Part shown: one piece after another, positions 25,462 through 32,716 of the stretch | Layout of the letters: each line of letters opens with the position of its first letter | Position numbering within the stretch: the first letter of the stretch is position 1 | Assembly (NCBI GenBank): GCA_903896925.1 | Contig: CAITZM010000013.1 | Location: forward strand, 82,500-146,499 | Length of the DNA stretch: 64,000 nucleotides | Reading direction: 5' to 3' | DNA from: an uncultured Lentisphaerota bacterium | GTDB lineage: Bacteria > Verrucomicrobiota > Kiritimatiellia > CAIQIC01 | Program-made: the position numbers and the translations under genes | Notes under the pieces: model-generated | Database searches by the model: none | Told to the model about the DNA's origin: nothing | The model's input: only the letters and a program-made list of their open reading frames with translations

Positions 25462-25522
25462 GCCCAACGTCCGGCCTCTGGTTCGCGAGCTTGCGAGTGT
25501 AACCAGCAGGCCGTTGTTGTGC
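25462..25522 (-). other. attC site of cassette B
   Basis: A 61-base site. Minus strand: R'' GCACAAC (25522-25516), R' GTTGGGC (25468-25462). On the plus strand CGGCCT-CTGGTT pairs with AACCAG-C-AGGCCG, again with a single unpaired C in the plus-strand right arm. The terminal loop is about 17 bases. Confidence 0.9.
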
Positions 25523-25524
25523 GG

Positions 25525-26052
25525 TCATCTTGCCTCTTTCATGACACAGTCGAGACAACTTGTCCTGTTTTCCAAATACTGGAAGCCACCGATGCGGCCG
25601 CAAGCAGAGCCTTCCGGCAGTTCCATGTCCACCTTGTACGTGATGGGAAACACAGCCGCCGGCGTCTTGCGCCCCAAGGCAAGATAAGCGTCGGCAATCT
25701 CCTTGTCCTTGGGCTTCATGCCTCCAAACCAGAATCCAACTTGTCCCGACTTCGTGAGGATGACGGGTTGCCGACGGGCGTTCCCATCTCTGTCACCGTC
25801 GATCTTGATGATACCGTCGTCTGGCAATCCAGAGACTGTCACAGTTCCTATGGCGGCGGTTCCATCCGCGAGTTGAAACCGTGCCCGTACCATGTACGAC
25901 GAATGCTGAAGGTCGATTTCCTCGATAGCGACCGGTCTGACGGTGGCTTCGTCCTGCCCATGCTCCCCTTCTTCGTCCAGGGCGTATTCCCACACCGGGT
26001 GCCGAGCGACGTCATCGAGTGTGAGACCGTAGACTTGTTTTCTGATCTTCAT
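25525..26052 (-). CDS. Integron cassette B gene: hypothetical protein (175 aa)
   Basis: A 175-residue soluble protein starting MKIRKQVYGLTLDDVARHPV. AGAAGAG precedes the ATG, which is 10 bases from the attC core opening the cassette. It contains WEYALDEEGEHGQDEATVRP and a beta-rich middle (TVTVSGLPDDGIIKIDGDRD). A C-terminal Cys pair (SCLDC) could bind metal. The TGA stop is 2 bases from attC3. I do not recognise a family with certainty; gene cassettes commonly encode such proteins. Confidence 0.78.
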   Translation of the reverse strand: MKIRKQVYGLTLDDVARHPVWEYALDEEGEHGQDEATVRPVAIEEIDLQHSSYMVRARFQLADGTAAIGTVTVSGLPDDGIIKIDGDRDGNARRQPVILTKSGQVGFWFGGMKPKDKEIADAYLALGRKTPAAVFPITYKVDMELPEGSACGRIGGFQYLENRTSCLDCVMKEAR

Positions 26053-26062
26053 CTCTTCTCTC

Positions 26063-26133
26063 GCACAACGTTACGCCTCACCGGATTCCGAACCCGCCGC
26101 GGGTGAGGAATACGGTGGAGGCGATGGTTCGCC
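26063..26133 (-). other. attC site of cassette A
   Basis: A 71-base site. Minus strand: R'' GGCGAAC (26133-26127), R' GTTGTGC (26069-26063). Plus-strand arms GCCTCACCGGATTCC (26075-26089) and GGAATACGGTGGAGGC (26107-26122) pair along their whole length with one extra base and one mismatch. It lies partly inside the 3' end of the cassette A gene. Confidence 0.85.
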
Positions 26134-26640
26134 CTTCTTCATGAAGTTTGAGTAAAGCAGAACCAATTCATCAAGAGTCCGCGGCAACTCGGTCTCCAGA
26201 GTCTTGATCTCGGCGATGAGTCCACCGAAATCGAATGAGGTCTTTCCCGTCAATCTCGATCCTGCCAATCCAAGAAGAGTCATTAACTTCATGTATGATC
26301 GAGTGAAAGTCCCCAGTTTCAGAACTTGCGAATCTGGTTCGTACTCATCGGCTGTAGGCCACACTGTCGCGTAGCGGATCTCCAGCTCCTTTTTTTTGAG
26401 GCGAAGGGTTATCTCGGGCTTTTCACGGAGTGTCGCCAGGTACGTGTTGAATTGATCAAAGACCGGTCGAAGGTTCTGATTCGGGCCAGAGAGAGAGCGG
26501 CAGTAGCCGCATACGAAGACGCGTTGAATGTCTGCACCGTATTGTCCAGTGATACGACTCGTGAGCCAACGCGACAGAAGAGATGATGCTCCATCAGGTC
26601 CAAACCGTTTATAGTCCTTCCAGTATAGCTCGAATTCCAT
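26071..26640 (-). CDS. Integron cassette A gene (first cassette): hypothetical protein (189 aa)
   Basis: A 189-residue soluble protein, MEFELYWKDYKRFGPDGASS at the start, with GAGG 6 bases before the ATG. A mostly helical middle (FTRSYMKLMTLLGLAGSRLT, TLETELPRTLDELVLLYSNF). The C-terminus is low-complexity Pro/Ser (PSPPPYSSPAAG), and this part is encoded by attC4, so it is probably a by-product of the recombination site. No known family. As the cassette nearest attI and Pc it should be the best expressed of the four. Confidence 0.78.
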   Translation of the reverse strand: MEFELYWKDYKRFGPDGASSLLSRWLTSRITGQYGADIQRVFVCGYCRSLSGPNQNLRPVFDQFNTYLATLREKPEITLRLKKKELEIRYATVWPTADEYEPDSQVLKLGTFTRSYMKLMTLLGLAGSRLTGKTSFDFGGLIAEIKTLETELPRTLDELVLLYSNFMKKGEPSPPPYSSPAAGSESGEA

Positions 26641-26651
26641 TGTAGTCCTCA

Positions 26652-26700
26652 GGCGAACATCATATTAGGCTTCAAAAATATTGCGCTGAAATTTAGTTGC
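26652..26700 (-). other. attI primary recombination site of the integron
   Basis: On the minus strand GTTCGCC (26658-26652) is the core, and cassette A begins with TTCGCC. It is the exact reverse complement of R'' of attC4 (GGCGAAC), which closes that cassette. The site lies between the cassette promoter and the first cassette gene, as attI should. The outer limit toward 26700 is approximate because attI sites lack the attC hairpin. Confidence 0.72.
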
Positions 26701-26704
26701 GGGC

Positions 26705-26733
26705 ATGATAGGCCTCAATTCGCGCGTTGACAA
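26705..26733 (-). promoter_or_regulatory. Candidate cassette promoter Pc
   Basis: On the minus strand TTGTCA (26733-26728) and TATCAT (26710-26705) are separated by exactly 17 bases, a near-consensus sigma-70 promoter. It fires toward the cassettes from the intergenic region beside the integrase start, the usual Pc location. The overlapping plus-strand TTGACA at 26727-26732 could be part of the integrase promoter, but I see no good -10 for it. Confidence 0.68.
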
Positions 26734-26787
26734 TACGTGAGTTATGAAACAATCTGATGCATAGCAAAATATTCACGGAGGAATGAT

Positions 26788-27684
26788 ATGCCTCAGACAG
26801 AGCGTCGAGTGGTGGCGCCGGTGAATACGGAGCCGAAGTGGCCGGAAGGGTTCGTGGCGATTCTGCGGGAGGCCGGGGCCAAGGAGGTGACCATCCCGTA
26901 TTGCGTGACGTGGGTGCGTCGGTTCTTCGCCCAGCATCCCGCCCGGCGGAGGCAGGACTTGGGGCGCACGGAGATCGAGGCCTTCCTGTCCAAGGCAGCG
27001 ACGTTTCCGGGGATCTCGAACTGGCAAGTTCAGCAGGCGCGCAACGCACTGGAACTGTACTACGAACAGTTCCGCGGCATCCCGCTCGCCCCACGCCCCG
27101 GCCTTGCGCCTGGCCCTGTTTCATGTTCCCGAAATACCTCCTCGGGCGAACAGGTGGCACCCGCCATGCCGTGTCCGCTCCCAACGCGCAAAGGGTATGC
27201 CGGAACTTCGGTGAGTGACAAGCCCAAACCTATACGCAACGGGACAGCGGTGGGCCTCGTTGCGGTTCGACCCCAGGATGCCAAGTGCGCCACGTCAGAT
27301 GCGCCCGGCCTCCTTCCGGGTTCATCGTCCAGCCCTGTCGCCCCGGTCGTGCTGCCGGCTGCCCAGCACTGCGACTGGCGGGCGCTGGATCACCGGGTGC
27401 GGGAACGCCTGCGGGTCGAGCACTATTCCTATCGGACCGAGCATGTGCTTGAGTTGCGGATCCAGCGCGCGGTGCAGGAGGCGGTGCGGGCGGCGGGGCT
27501 GACGATCCGCTTCACGCCCCACTGCTTCCGCCACAGCTTTGCCACGCACTTGCTGGAGGCGGGACAGGACATTCGGACAGTGCAGGCCTTGCTTGGCCAT
27601 TCGGACGTAAAGACCACGATGATCTACACGCACGTTCTCAATCGCGGGCCGCAAGGGGTCGTCAGTCCGGTGGACACCCTCTGA
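26788..27684 (+). pseudogene. intI: Integron integrase (tyrosine recombinase) with large in-frame internal deletion
   Basis: GGAGG lies 6 bases before the ATG. Residues 1-95 form a complete SAM-like core-binding domain ([19 protein letters not shown], then [19 protein letters not shown]). A poor linker (about 100-190) follows, then [17 protein letters not shown], the start of the second SAM-like domain. It then jumps directly to [12 protein letters not shown] and the last part of the catalytic domain: [17 protein letters not shown] (HxxR), [20 protein letters not shown] (Tyr nucleophile) and [10 protein letters not shown], an end typical of IntI. The segment that carries the first catalytic Arg and the Lys is missing, an estimated 200 or more residues at about 27445-27465. 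The gene diverges from the cassettes, as in true integrons. Probably inactive. Confidence 0.83.
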
Positions 27685-27871
27685 TGGTGCCGGGGCGAGG
27701 CACTGCGAGCGCGGCAGCCGCACCGGACAGCGTGTGCAGCTTGGAGTCTCAGCCGGACCACCTCTTCCGCGTTCTGAGGCTTCAGGGATGGATAGCGCCC
27801 GTTGAATACCAAGCCAGTCATCGGTCACCAGCCGAACCCTGGACGGGACAACTAACCAAGCCGGGCGAACC

Positions 27872-28201
27872 TCAGCGTGGTGCCGGAGGCGCGGCATCCG
27901 CGTCGCCGGCCGCCGGGGCTGGGGCCGGTTTTTCCGCAATCTTTTTGGATTTTGGCGCTGCGTAGGTGAACAACTCGGCGAGGGCATACGTTTTGCCCGT
28001 GGCTTTGATCAAGGCCTTGAGGAGCTTGGCTTGCACGTTGGGGGTCAACCACCTCCCTTTGCACGCCCGCGACACCATCTTGTGCGTGAGGTGTTCGGCT
28101 GAGTTGGCGACCAGGTCGTGGGGCTTGAGGCCCAGTTCCAGCATGATCTGCGCGATCGGTTGCGCTCCCAGGTTCCGCTCATTATCGGTGGTTAGTTCCA
28201 A
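27872..28201 (-). CDS. Small conserved hypothetical protein (109 aa), TTG start
   Basis: A 109-residue soluble protein. The start is TTG at 28201, with AAGAGG a few bases upstream. No ATG lies upstream in frame, and the first downstream Met would drop conserved-looking sequence. The core is helical (AQPIAQIMLELGLKPHDLVA, then HLTHKMVSRACKGRWLTPNV and KALIKATGKTYALAELFTY) and resembles a small helix-turn-helix or RNA-binding fold. The tail is Pro/Ala-rich (APAPAAGDADAAPPAP). I recall similar proteins in PVC genomes, without a function. It lies between the integrase remnant and the Nudix gene. Confidence 0.68.
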   Translation of the reverse strand: MELTTDNERNLGAQPIAQIMLELGLKPHDLVANSAEHLTHKMVSRACKGRWLTPNVQAKLLKALIKATGKTYALAELFTYAAPKSKKIAEKPAPAPAAGDADAAPPAPR

Positions 28202-28283
28202 AACGCCTCTTCTCCGGTTGGTGCCGGTGCTTTATTCGTAAACACAAGGGACAGGGTAGGTAGACAACGCCGTCTTGACAAGC

Positions 28284-28775
28284 TCACAGGTCCACTTCGC
28301 AGCCGAGCATCAGGTCGTCCTGGAAGAGGAACCGCGCGGTGAACGGCCGGCCTGCCAGGAGGAGCGGCATCCAGATGCGGTCGTCGGCCCACATCTGGTG
28401 ATAGGGCAGGGCGGCGGTGGGGCGCCAGGTCGGCAGCGCCTCGTCGGTTTCCTGCGGCTCGCCCGTGAAGCCGGTCGCGGTGAAGACATAGCCGTGGATC
28501 GAGAACCCGTCGACAAACTGGAACAGCAGTTCGCCCGCGGGCCGGATGCCGGTGGGTGTGACGCAAATTTCCTCCTGCGTTTCGCGGATGGCGGCGGCGA
28601 GCGGCGTCTCGCCCGCCTCGAGGCGGCCACCGGGCCCGTTGATCTTGCCCGCGCCCAGCCCGCGCTTCTTGTGGATCAGGAGGATCTGCTCGTCGCGCAG
28701 GATGAACATCAGCGTCGCCCGCTCCTTGGGTTGCCAGGCAGTCCAGTCCAATGCGGTGAATTTGTCGTAGCGCAT
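28284..28775 (-). CDS. Nudix hydrolase (MutT/MTH1-like)
   Basis: A 163-residue cytoplasmic protein. The start at 28775 excludes an unlikely upstream extension. The Nudix box is intact: GRLEAGETPLAAAIRETQEE, around residues 51-71, fitting Gx5Ex7REUxEE. The N-terminal part LMFILRDEQILLIHKKRGLG followed by AGKINGPGG resembles MTH1-type 8-oxo-dGTP diphosphatases, and so does the C-terminal ADDRIWMPLLLAGRPFTARF with its FLFQDD end. Likely a sanitizer of oxidised purine nucleotides; the precise substrate is inferred. Confidence 0.92.
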   Translation of the reverse strand: MRYDKFTALDWTAWQPKERATLMFILRDEQILLIHKKRGLGAGKINGPGGRLEAGETPLAAAIRETQEEICVTPTGIRPAGELLFQFVDGFSIHGYVFTATGFTGEPQETDEALPTWRPTAALPYHQMWADDRIWMPLLLAGRPFTARFLFQDDLMLGCEVDL

Positions 28776-28819
28776 GGCGGGAGTGTAGCGGGATGATGGA
28801 CCCACGCCCAAGAAGAATT

Positions 28820-28945
28820 TCACCACAGAGGACACAGAGTCTTGAAGGAGGTCACAGAGCTTTGTTGAATAGAGCGGGCAGGAACGCGCCAGGAACGAGC
28901 TGGCTCTGCGAACCTCTGTCCTTCTCTGCGCCCTCTGTGGTTGCG
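28820..28945. repeat. CACAGAGG-type inverted repeat spacer
   Basis: CACCACAGAGGACACAGAG on the plus strand at about 28821-28840 faces CTCTGCGCCCTCTGTGGTTG at about 28926-28945. The two form a long imperfect inverted repeat between the convergent-side ends of the Nudix and Crp/Fnr genes. Similar words fill 7030-7200. Confidence 0.6.
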
Positions 28946-28948
28946 CTT

Positions 28949-29617
28949 TTACAGGCTTGGGAAACGGCCGGCGCGGGCCTGCCAGTAGCCGGCGGGAAAG
29001 CGGATGGTGCGGCCGGCCCAGACGATCTTCTGCTGTTTCTTGAGACGCGGGATCAGGCGGGAGAGCGTCTCCGGCGTGACGCCGATGGCGGCGGCGATGT
29101 CCTTCTTGGAGATCGCGGTCTGCATGAGGTCGCGCGGGCCGTGCTGCTCGCGCAGGAAGGCCAGTAGGCGTGCCGCGACGTCCTGCGAGCTGAGCTGGCG
29201 GATGCGCTCGGTCAGGTAGCGCTGCTTGCGCATGAGCATGGCGATGAAGTCGCGCCGGAAATCGGCGCTGCCCAGCAGCTGCTGGATGTCCTGGCGCAGG
29301 AAGACGTAGAGGCGGCAGGCGGTGAGGGCCATGGCGTTGACGGGGTAGCGGTCCTCCTCGAAGAGCACGACCTCGGCGAAGGTCTCGCCGGGCTTGACGA
29401 TCTTGATGACGACCTCCGCCCCGTCGGGCGCGGTCTTGAAGAGCTGGAGGTTGCCGCTGGCGAGCAGGAACAGGCCCTCGCCGCGGTCGCCCTCGCGGAA
29501 GAGCTGTTCGCGCTTGCGCAATTCGCGCGCGCGGCAGATGCCGGCCAGTGCCATGCGGCTTTGCGGAGCGAGGCCCTGGAAGAACGTCGCCTGGGCGAGG
29601 ATGGCTGTCTTGTCCAT
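28949..29617 (-). CDS. Crp/Fnr family regulator (Dnr/HcpR-like)
   Basis: A 222-residue transcription factor. Start 29617 has AGGAG 6 bases upstream. Cyclic-nucleotide-binding fold at residues 15-125 (FREGDRGEGLFLLASGNLQL, PGETFAEVVLFEEDRYPVNA), dimer helix near 130-150, and a winged helix with recognition helix VTPETLSRLIPRLKKQ. The E-x-x-S-R pattern fits FNR-type TTGA half-sites. It lacks the N-terminal cysteines of an oxygen-sensing FNR, so a Dnr/HcpR-type sensor of NO or redox is likelier. It is divergent from hcp, and the palindrome at 29735-29750 lies between them. It probably controls hcp and perhaps itself. Confidence 0.92.
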   Translation of the reverse strand: MDKTAILAQATFFQGLAPQSRMALAGICRARELRKREQLFREGDRGEGLFLLASGNLQLFKTAPDGAEVVIKIVKPGETFAEVVLFEEDRYPVNAMALTACRLYVFLRQDIQQLLGSADFRRDFIAMLMRKQRYLTERIRQLSSQDVAARLLAFLREQHGPRDLMQTAISKKDIAAAIGVTPETLSRLIPRLKKQQKIVWAGRTIRFPAGYWQARAGRFPSL

Positions 29618-29734
29618 AGGTGCTCCTGATGCTTTCCCCGCTCTGTCGCCAGGCGTGCGGTGGCGGCCGATCTTCCGCTTCGCACTCCGGGCACAGCGGT
29701 GGGAAAAATTACTGTGGGAAGAAAAGCGCCTTTT

Positions 29735-29750
29735 CTTGACCCAAGTCAAG
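29735..29750. promoter_or_regulatory. FNR/HcpR-type operator in the hcp upstream region
   Basis: CTTGACCCAAGTCAAG is a perfect 16-base palindrome with TTGAC half-sites spaced by 4 bases, the typical spacing of Crp/Fnr family sites. It lies 100 bases upstream of hcp and 118 bases upstream of the divergent regulator start. Confidence 0.82.
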
Positions 29751-29849
29751 AATTCCCGCCGGGCCTGCGCGTAGAGTCGGGGCGTGACAGCAACTTGAAT
29801 TTGTCCGGCGCATGGCCGGGGAAACCATAACCCAGAAGGAAACCAGACG

Positions 29850-31505
29850 ATGAGTATGTTCTGTTATCAGTGCGAGCAGGCGGGCAAGGGCACCGGCTGC
29901 GACCAGTTCGGCGTGTGCGGCAAAGATCCGGAAACCGCGGCGCTGCAGGATCTGCTGATCCACGCGGCGCAGGGCGTCAGCCAGTACGCGCACCGCGCGC
30001 GGCAGCTGGGCGTGAAGGACCGCGATGCGGATGTCTTCGTCATCGAGGCGCTGTTCACCACGGTCACCAACGTCAACTTCGACCCCCAGCGGCTGGAGCA
30101 GCAGCTGGGGCACGCCGTCGCCGTGCGCGACAGCGTCCGTCGGCAATATGAAGCGGCCTGCCAGGCGCGCGGCCAGCAGCCCGAACAGCTCGCCGGCCCG
30201 GCGGCGTGGCGTCCGGCCAGCGACGCGAACGCGCTCGTGCGCCAGGGCGAGGAACTGATCACCGACAAGCGCATCGCCCTGCTCGGCGCGGACCTCGTCG
30301 GCCTGCAGGACCTGCTGCTCTTCGGCCTCAAGGGCACCGCCTCCTATGCCGATCATGCGCTCATCCTGGGCAAGGAAGATGACGGCGTCTTCGCGTTTTT
30401 CCACGAGGCTCTCAACTACCTGACGCTGCCGAATCCGCAGGTCGGCGACCTGCTCGCCTGGAACCTCAAGTGCGGCGAAGTCAACCTGAAGGTCATGGAG
30501 CTGCTCGACGCCGCCAACACCGGCGCCTACGGCAACCCCGTCCCGACCAAGGTCCGCGTCACGCCGGTCAAGGGCAAGGCCATCCTCATCTCCGGCCACG
30601 ATCTCTCGGACCTCGAGGAGCTGCTCAAGCAGACCGAGGGCAAGGGCATCAACATCTACACCCACAGCGAAATGCTGCCCGCCCACGGCTACCCCGGGCT
30701 CAAGAAGTTCAAGCACCTCGTCGGCAACTACGGCGGCGCGTGGCAGGACCAGCGCAAGGAGTTCGAAGCCTTCCCGGGCGCGATCCTGATGACGACCAAC
30801 TGCATCCAGAAGCCCAAGGATGACTACAAGGCCCGCATCTTCACCAGCGGCCTGGTCGCCTGGCCCGGCGTCACGCACATCGGCGACCGTAACTTCAAGC
30901 CGGTCATCGAGGCCGCGCTCGCCGCGCCGGGCTTCGAGCAGGACGGTGCGGACCAGGAGATCCTCGTCGGCTTTGGCCACAACGCGATCCTCGGCGCCGC
31001 CGATCAGGTGATCAGCGCCGTCAAGGCCGGTGCGATCAAGCGCTTCTTCCTCATTGGCGGCTGCGACGGCGCCAAGAGCGGCCGCAACTACTACACCGAG
31101 TTTGCGCAGGCCGTGCCGAAGGACTGCGTGATCATGACGCTCGCCTGCGGAAAGTACCGCTTCAACAAGCTCGACTTCGGTACGATCGGCGGCTTGCCGC
31201 GCCTGCTCGACTGCGGCCAGTGCAATGACGCCTACACGGCCATCAAGGTCGCCGGCGCGCTCGCGGGCGCCTTCGGCTGCGGCGTCAACGACCTGCCGCT
31301 CTCGCTCGTGCTGTCGTGGTACGAACAGAAGGCCGTCTGCATCCTGCTGACGCTGCTCTTCCTCGGCATCAAGAACATCCGGCTGGGCCCGAGCCTGCCG
31401 GCGTTCGTCACGCCCGCGGTGCTGAACGTGCTCGTCGAGAAGTTCAACATCAAGCCCATCACCACGGTCGAGGCTGACTTGCCCGCGGCGCTGGCCGGGA
31501 ACTGA
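29850..31505 (+). CDS. hcp: Hybrid cluster protein (hydroxylamine reductase / NO reductase)
   Basis: A 551-residue Fe-S protein. The N-terminal ligands CYQCEQAGKGTGCDQFGVC (Cys 5, 8, 17, 23; spacing CX2CX8CX5C) are the [4Fe-4S] type of anaerobes, not the [2Fe-2S] type of enterobacteria. Hybrid-cluster ligands are visible: SGHDLSDLEELL (His), THSEMLPAHGYPG (Glu), TTNCIQK, GGCDGAKSG, ACGKYRF and CGQCNDAYTA (Cys residues), and WYEQKA (Glu). Hcp reduces NO or hydroxylamine and protects from nitrosative stress. The divergent Crp/Fnr gene and the operator are upstream. A terminator at 31661 separates it from ahbA. Confidence 0.97.
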   Translation: MSMFCYQCEQAGKGTGCDQFGVCGKDPETAALQDLLIHAAQGVSQYAHRARQLGVKDRDADVFVIEALFTTVTNVNFDPQRLEQQLGHAVAVRDSVRRQYEAACQARGQQPEQLAGPAAWRPASDANALVRQGEELITDKRIALLGADLVGLQDLLLFGLKGTASYADHALILGKEDDGVFAFFHEALNYLTLPNPQVGDLLAWNLKCGEVNLKVMELLDAANTGAYGNPVPTKVRVTPVKGKAILISGHDLSDLEELLKQTEGKGINIYTHSEMLPAHGYPGLKKFKHLVGNYGGAWQDQRKEFEAFPGAILMTTNCIQKPKDDYKARIFTSGLVAWPGVTHIGDRNFKPVIEAALAAPGFEQDGADQEILVGFGHNAILGAADQVISAVKAGAIKRFFLIGGCDGAKSGRNYYTEFAQAVPKDCVIMTLACGKYRFNKLDFGTIGGLPRLLDCGQCNDAYTAIKVAGALAGAFGCGVNDLPLSLVLSWYEQKAVCILLTLLFLGIKNIRLGPSLPAFVTPAVLNVLVEKFNIKPITTVEADLPAALAGN

Positions 31506-31583
31506 GCCGGAGCTGAAACGGCACGCAGCGCCAGACGGCGGGCGTGCCGTTTCACAACGCCGGCCTGAAGCATCGGTGGCCAC

Positions 31584-31632
31584 CTGTCCAAGCCTTGGGA
31601 AAGTCGACGGCCCATTTTCCAAGGCTTGGAAA
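31584..31632. repeat. Two TTCCAAGGCTTGGAA palindromes
   Basis: CTGTCCAAGCCTTGGGAAAG (31584-31603) and ATTTTCCAAGGCTTGGAAAC (31614-31633), about 10 bases apart, in the hcp-ahbA spacer. Same family as 17880-17897 and the core of the hairpin at 40266-40296. Confidence 0.65.
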
Positions 31633-31660
31633 CCCGGTTGCGCCGGTCGGCAGGTACACC

Positions 31661-31690
31661 ACCAGCCCCCTCGTTGGGGGCTGGTTTTAT
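31661..31690 (+). terminator. Terminator after hcp
   Basis: ACCAGCCCCC (31661-31670) pairs perfectly with GGGGGCTGGT (31676-31685) around loop TCGTT, followed by TTTAT. It comes 156 bases after the hcp stop and 22 bases before ahbA, so it may terminate hcp messages or act as an attenuator. Confidence 0.75.
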
Positions 31691-31711
31691 CACATACAGG
31701 CGAGGTGACTC

Positions 31712-32209
31712 ATGACGACACAACCGGCCGAACTGACGACCCAGGACAGGCGCATCCTCGATATCATCCAGACCGGGTTCCCGGTCTGTGCGGAGCCGTA
31801 TGGCGCACTCGCGGCCGCCGTGGGCTGCCTGCCGGACGAGGCGTGCACGGCCGTGGCGCGTCTGCGGGAACGCAAGCTCATCCGCCGGATCGGCGGGTCG
31901 TTCGACGCGCGCAAGATGGGCTATGTCTCCACCTTGGTGGCCGCGCGCGTGCTACCTGAACACCTCGACGCGGTGGCGGCGCATGTGGGCAGCTTTGCGG
32001 AGGTGACGCACAACTACGAGCGCGCAAACAGCTACAACCTGTGGTTCACCATCATAGCCCTCGGCCGGCCGCGCCTGGAGGAAGTTTTGGAGGGCGTGCG
32101 CCAGCAGGCGGGCGTGCTGGCTCTGCATGCCTTGCCGGCGCTGCAGACGTTCAAGATCAAGGTCGATTTCAACTTTTCCGGAGGACAAGCCGATGCTGGA
32201 TCCACTTGA
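31712..32209 (+). CDS. ahbA: Siroheme decarboxylase, AhbA-like subunit (Lrp/AsnC-type)
   Basis: A 165-residue protein with an AsnC-like winged helix (LTTQDRRILDIIQTGFPVCA, VARLRERKLIRRIGGSFDAR) and a RAM-like ferredoxin fold. HNYERANSYNLWFTIIALGR is the typical AhbA/AhbB heme-substrate motif. GCGAGGTGACTC lies before the ATG. With AhbB it removes two acetate carboxyls of siroheme to give didecarboxysiroheme, the alternative heme route of anaerobes; d1-heme NirDLGH proteins are close relatives. It overlaps ahbB by 17 bases. No other heme genes lie in the window. Confidence 0.9.
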   Translation: MTTQPAELTTQDRRILDIIQTGFPVCAEPYGALAAAVGCLPDEACTAVARLRERKLIRRIGGSFDARKMGYVSTLVAARVLPEHLDAVAAHVGSFAEVTHNYERANSYNLWFTIIALGRPRLEEVLEGVRQQAGVLALHALPALQTFKIKVDFNFSGGQADAGST

Positions 32210-32657
32210 CCGCAAAATTATCGCGCGTCTGTGCGGCGACCTGGGCGCCGGGCTTTATCCCTTCCGGGCGCTCGCCGCTGAGCTTGACCTGCCGGAAGAC
32301 GATCTCCTGGCGCGCATCCGCGGCTACCAGGCGAGCGGTGTGCTGCGCCGGTTCGGTGCCATCCTGCGCCACCAGACGGCCGGCTTCACGGCGAACGGCA
32401 TGTCGGTGTGGAATGTCCCCGACGCTGAGGTCGAGCGGGTGGGGGCGGTCATGACGGGTTTTTCCGAGGTCAGCCATTGTTATGAGCGGCCGCGCCTGCC
32501 GGACTGGCCGTACAACGTCTTCGGCATGATCCACGGCCAGACGGAGGAGCAGTGCCGCGCCGTCGCCGCGCGGATGGCGGAGGCGACCGGGATCAGGGAT
32601 TATGACCTGCTCTTCTCGCTCCGCGAGTTCAAGAAATCGAGCATGGTGTACACCTGA
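32193..32657 (+). CDS. ahbB: Siroheme decarboxylase, AhbB-like subunit
   Basis: A 154-residue partner of ahbA. Start 32193 has GGAGG 9 bases upstream and lies inside the ahbA end. The fold repeats that of AhbA: MLDPLDRKIIARLCGDLGAG, VLRRFGAILRHQTAGFTANG, and HCYERPRLPDWPYNVFGMIH with the conserved HCYxR-x-x-x-x-x-WPYN string. Ends EFKKSSMVYT. The tight overlap implies a 1:1 complex. The next gene is the YgbA-like reading frame. Confidence 0.92.
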   Translation: MLDPLDRKIIARLCGDLGAGLYPFRALAAELDLPEDDLLARIRGYQASGVLRRFGAILRHQTAGFTANGMSVWNVPDAEVERVGAVMTGFSEVSHCYERPRLPDWPYNVFGMIHGQTEEQCRAVAARMAEATGIRDYDLLFSLREFKKSSMVYT

Positions 32658-32716
32658 GCGCCGCGGCGGAAGCGCCGGACGGCGCGCGTGCCAAGGAAAG
32701 TTCGCTGATCGAGCGG

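Noticed and set aside
26727..26758. TTGACA as a plus-strand promoter for the integrase
   Set aside because: No good -10 box at 16-18 bases; the overlapping minus-strand TTGTCA/TATCAT pair is much better.
29709..31622. 637-residue minus-strand frame opposite hcp
   Set aside because: hcp is unmistakable on the plus strand; the reverse frame has no recognisable motif.
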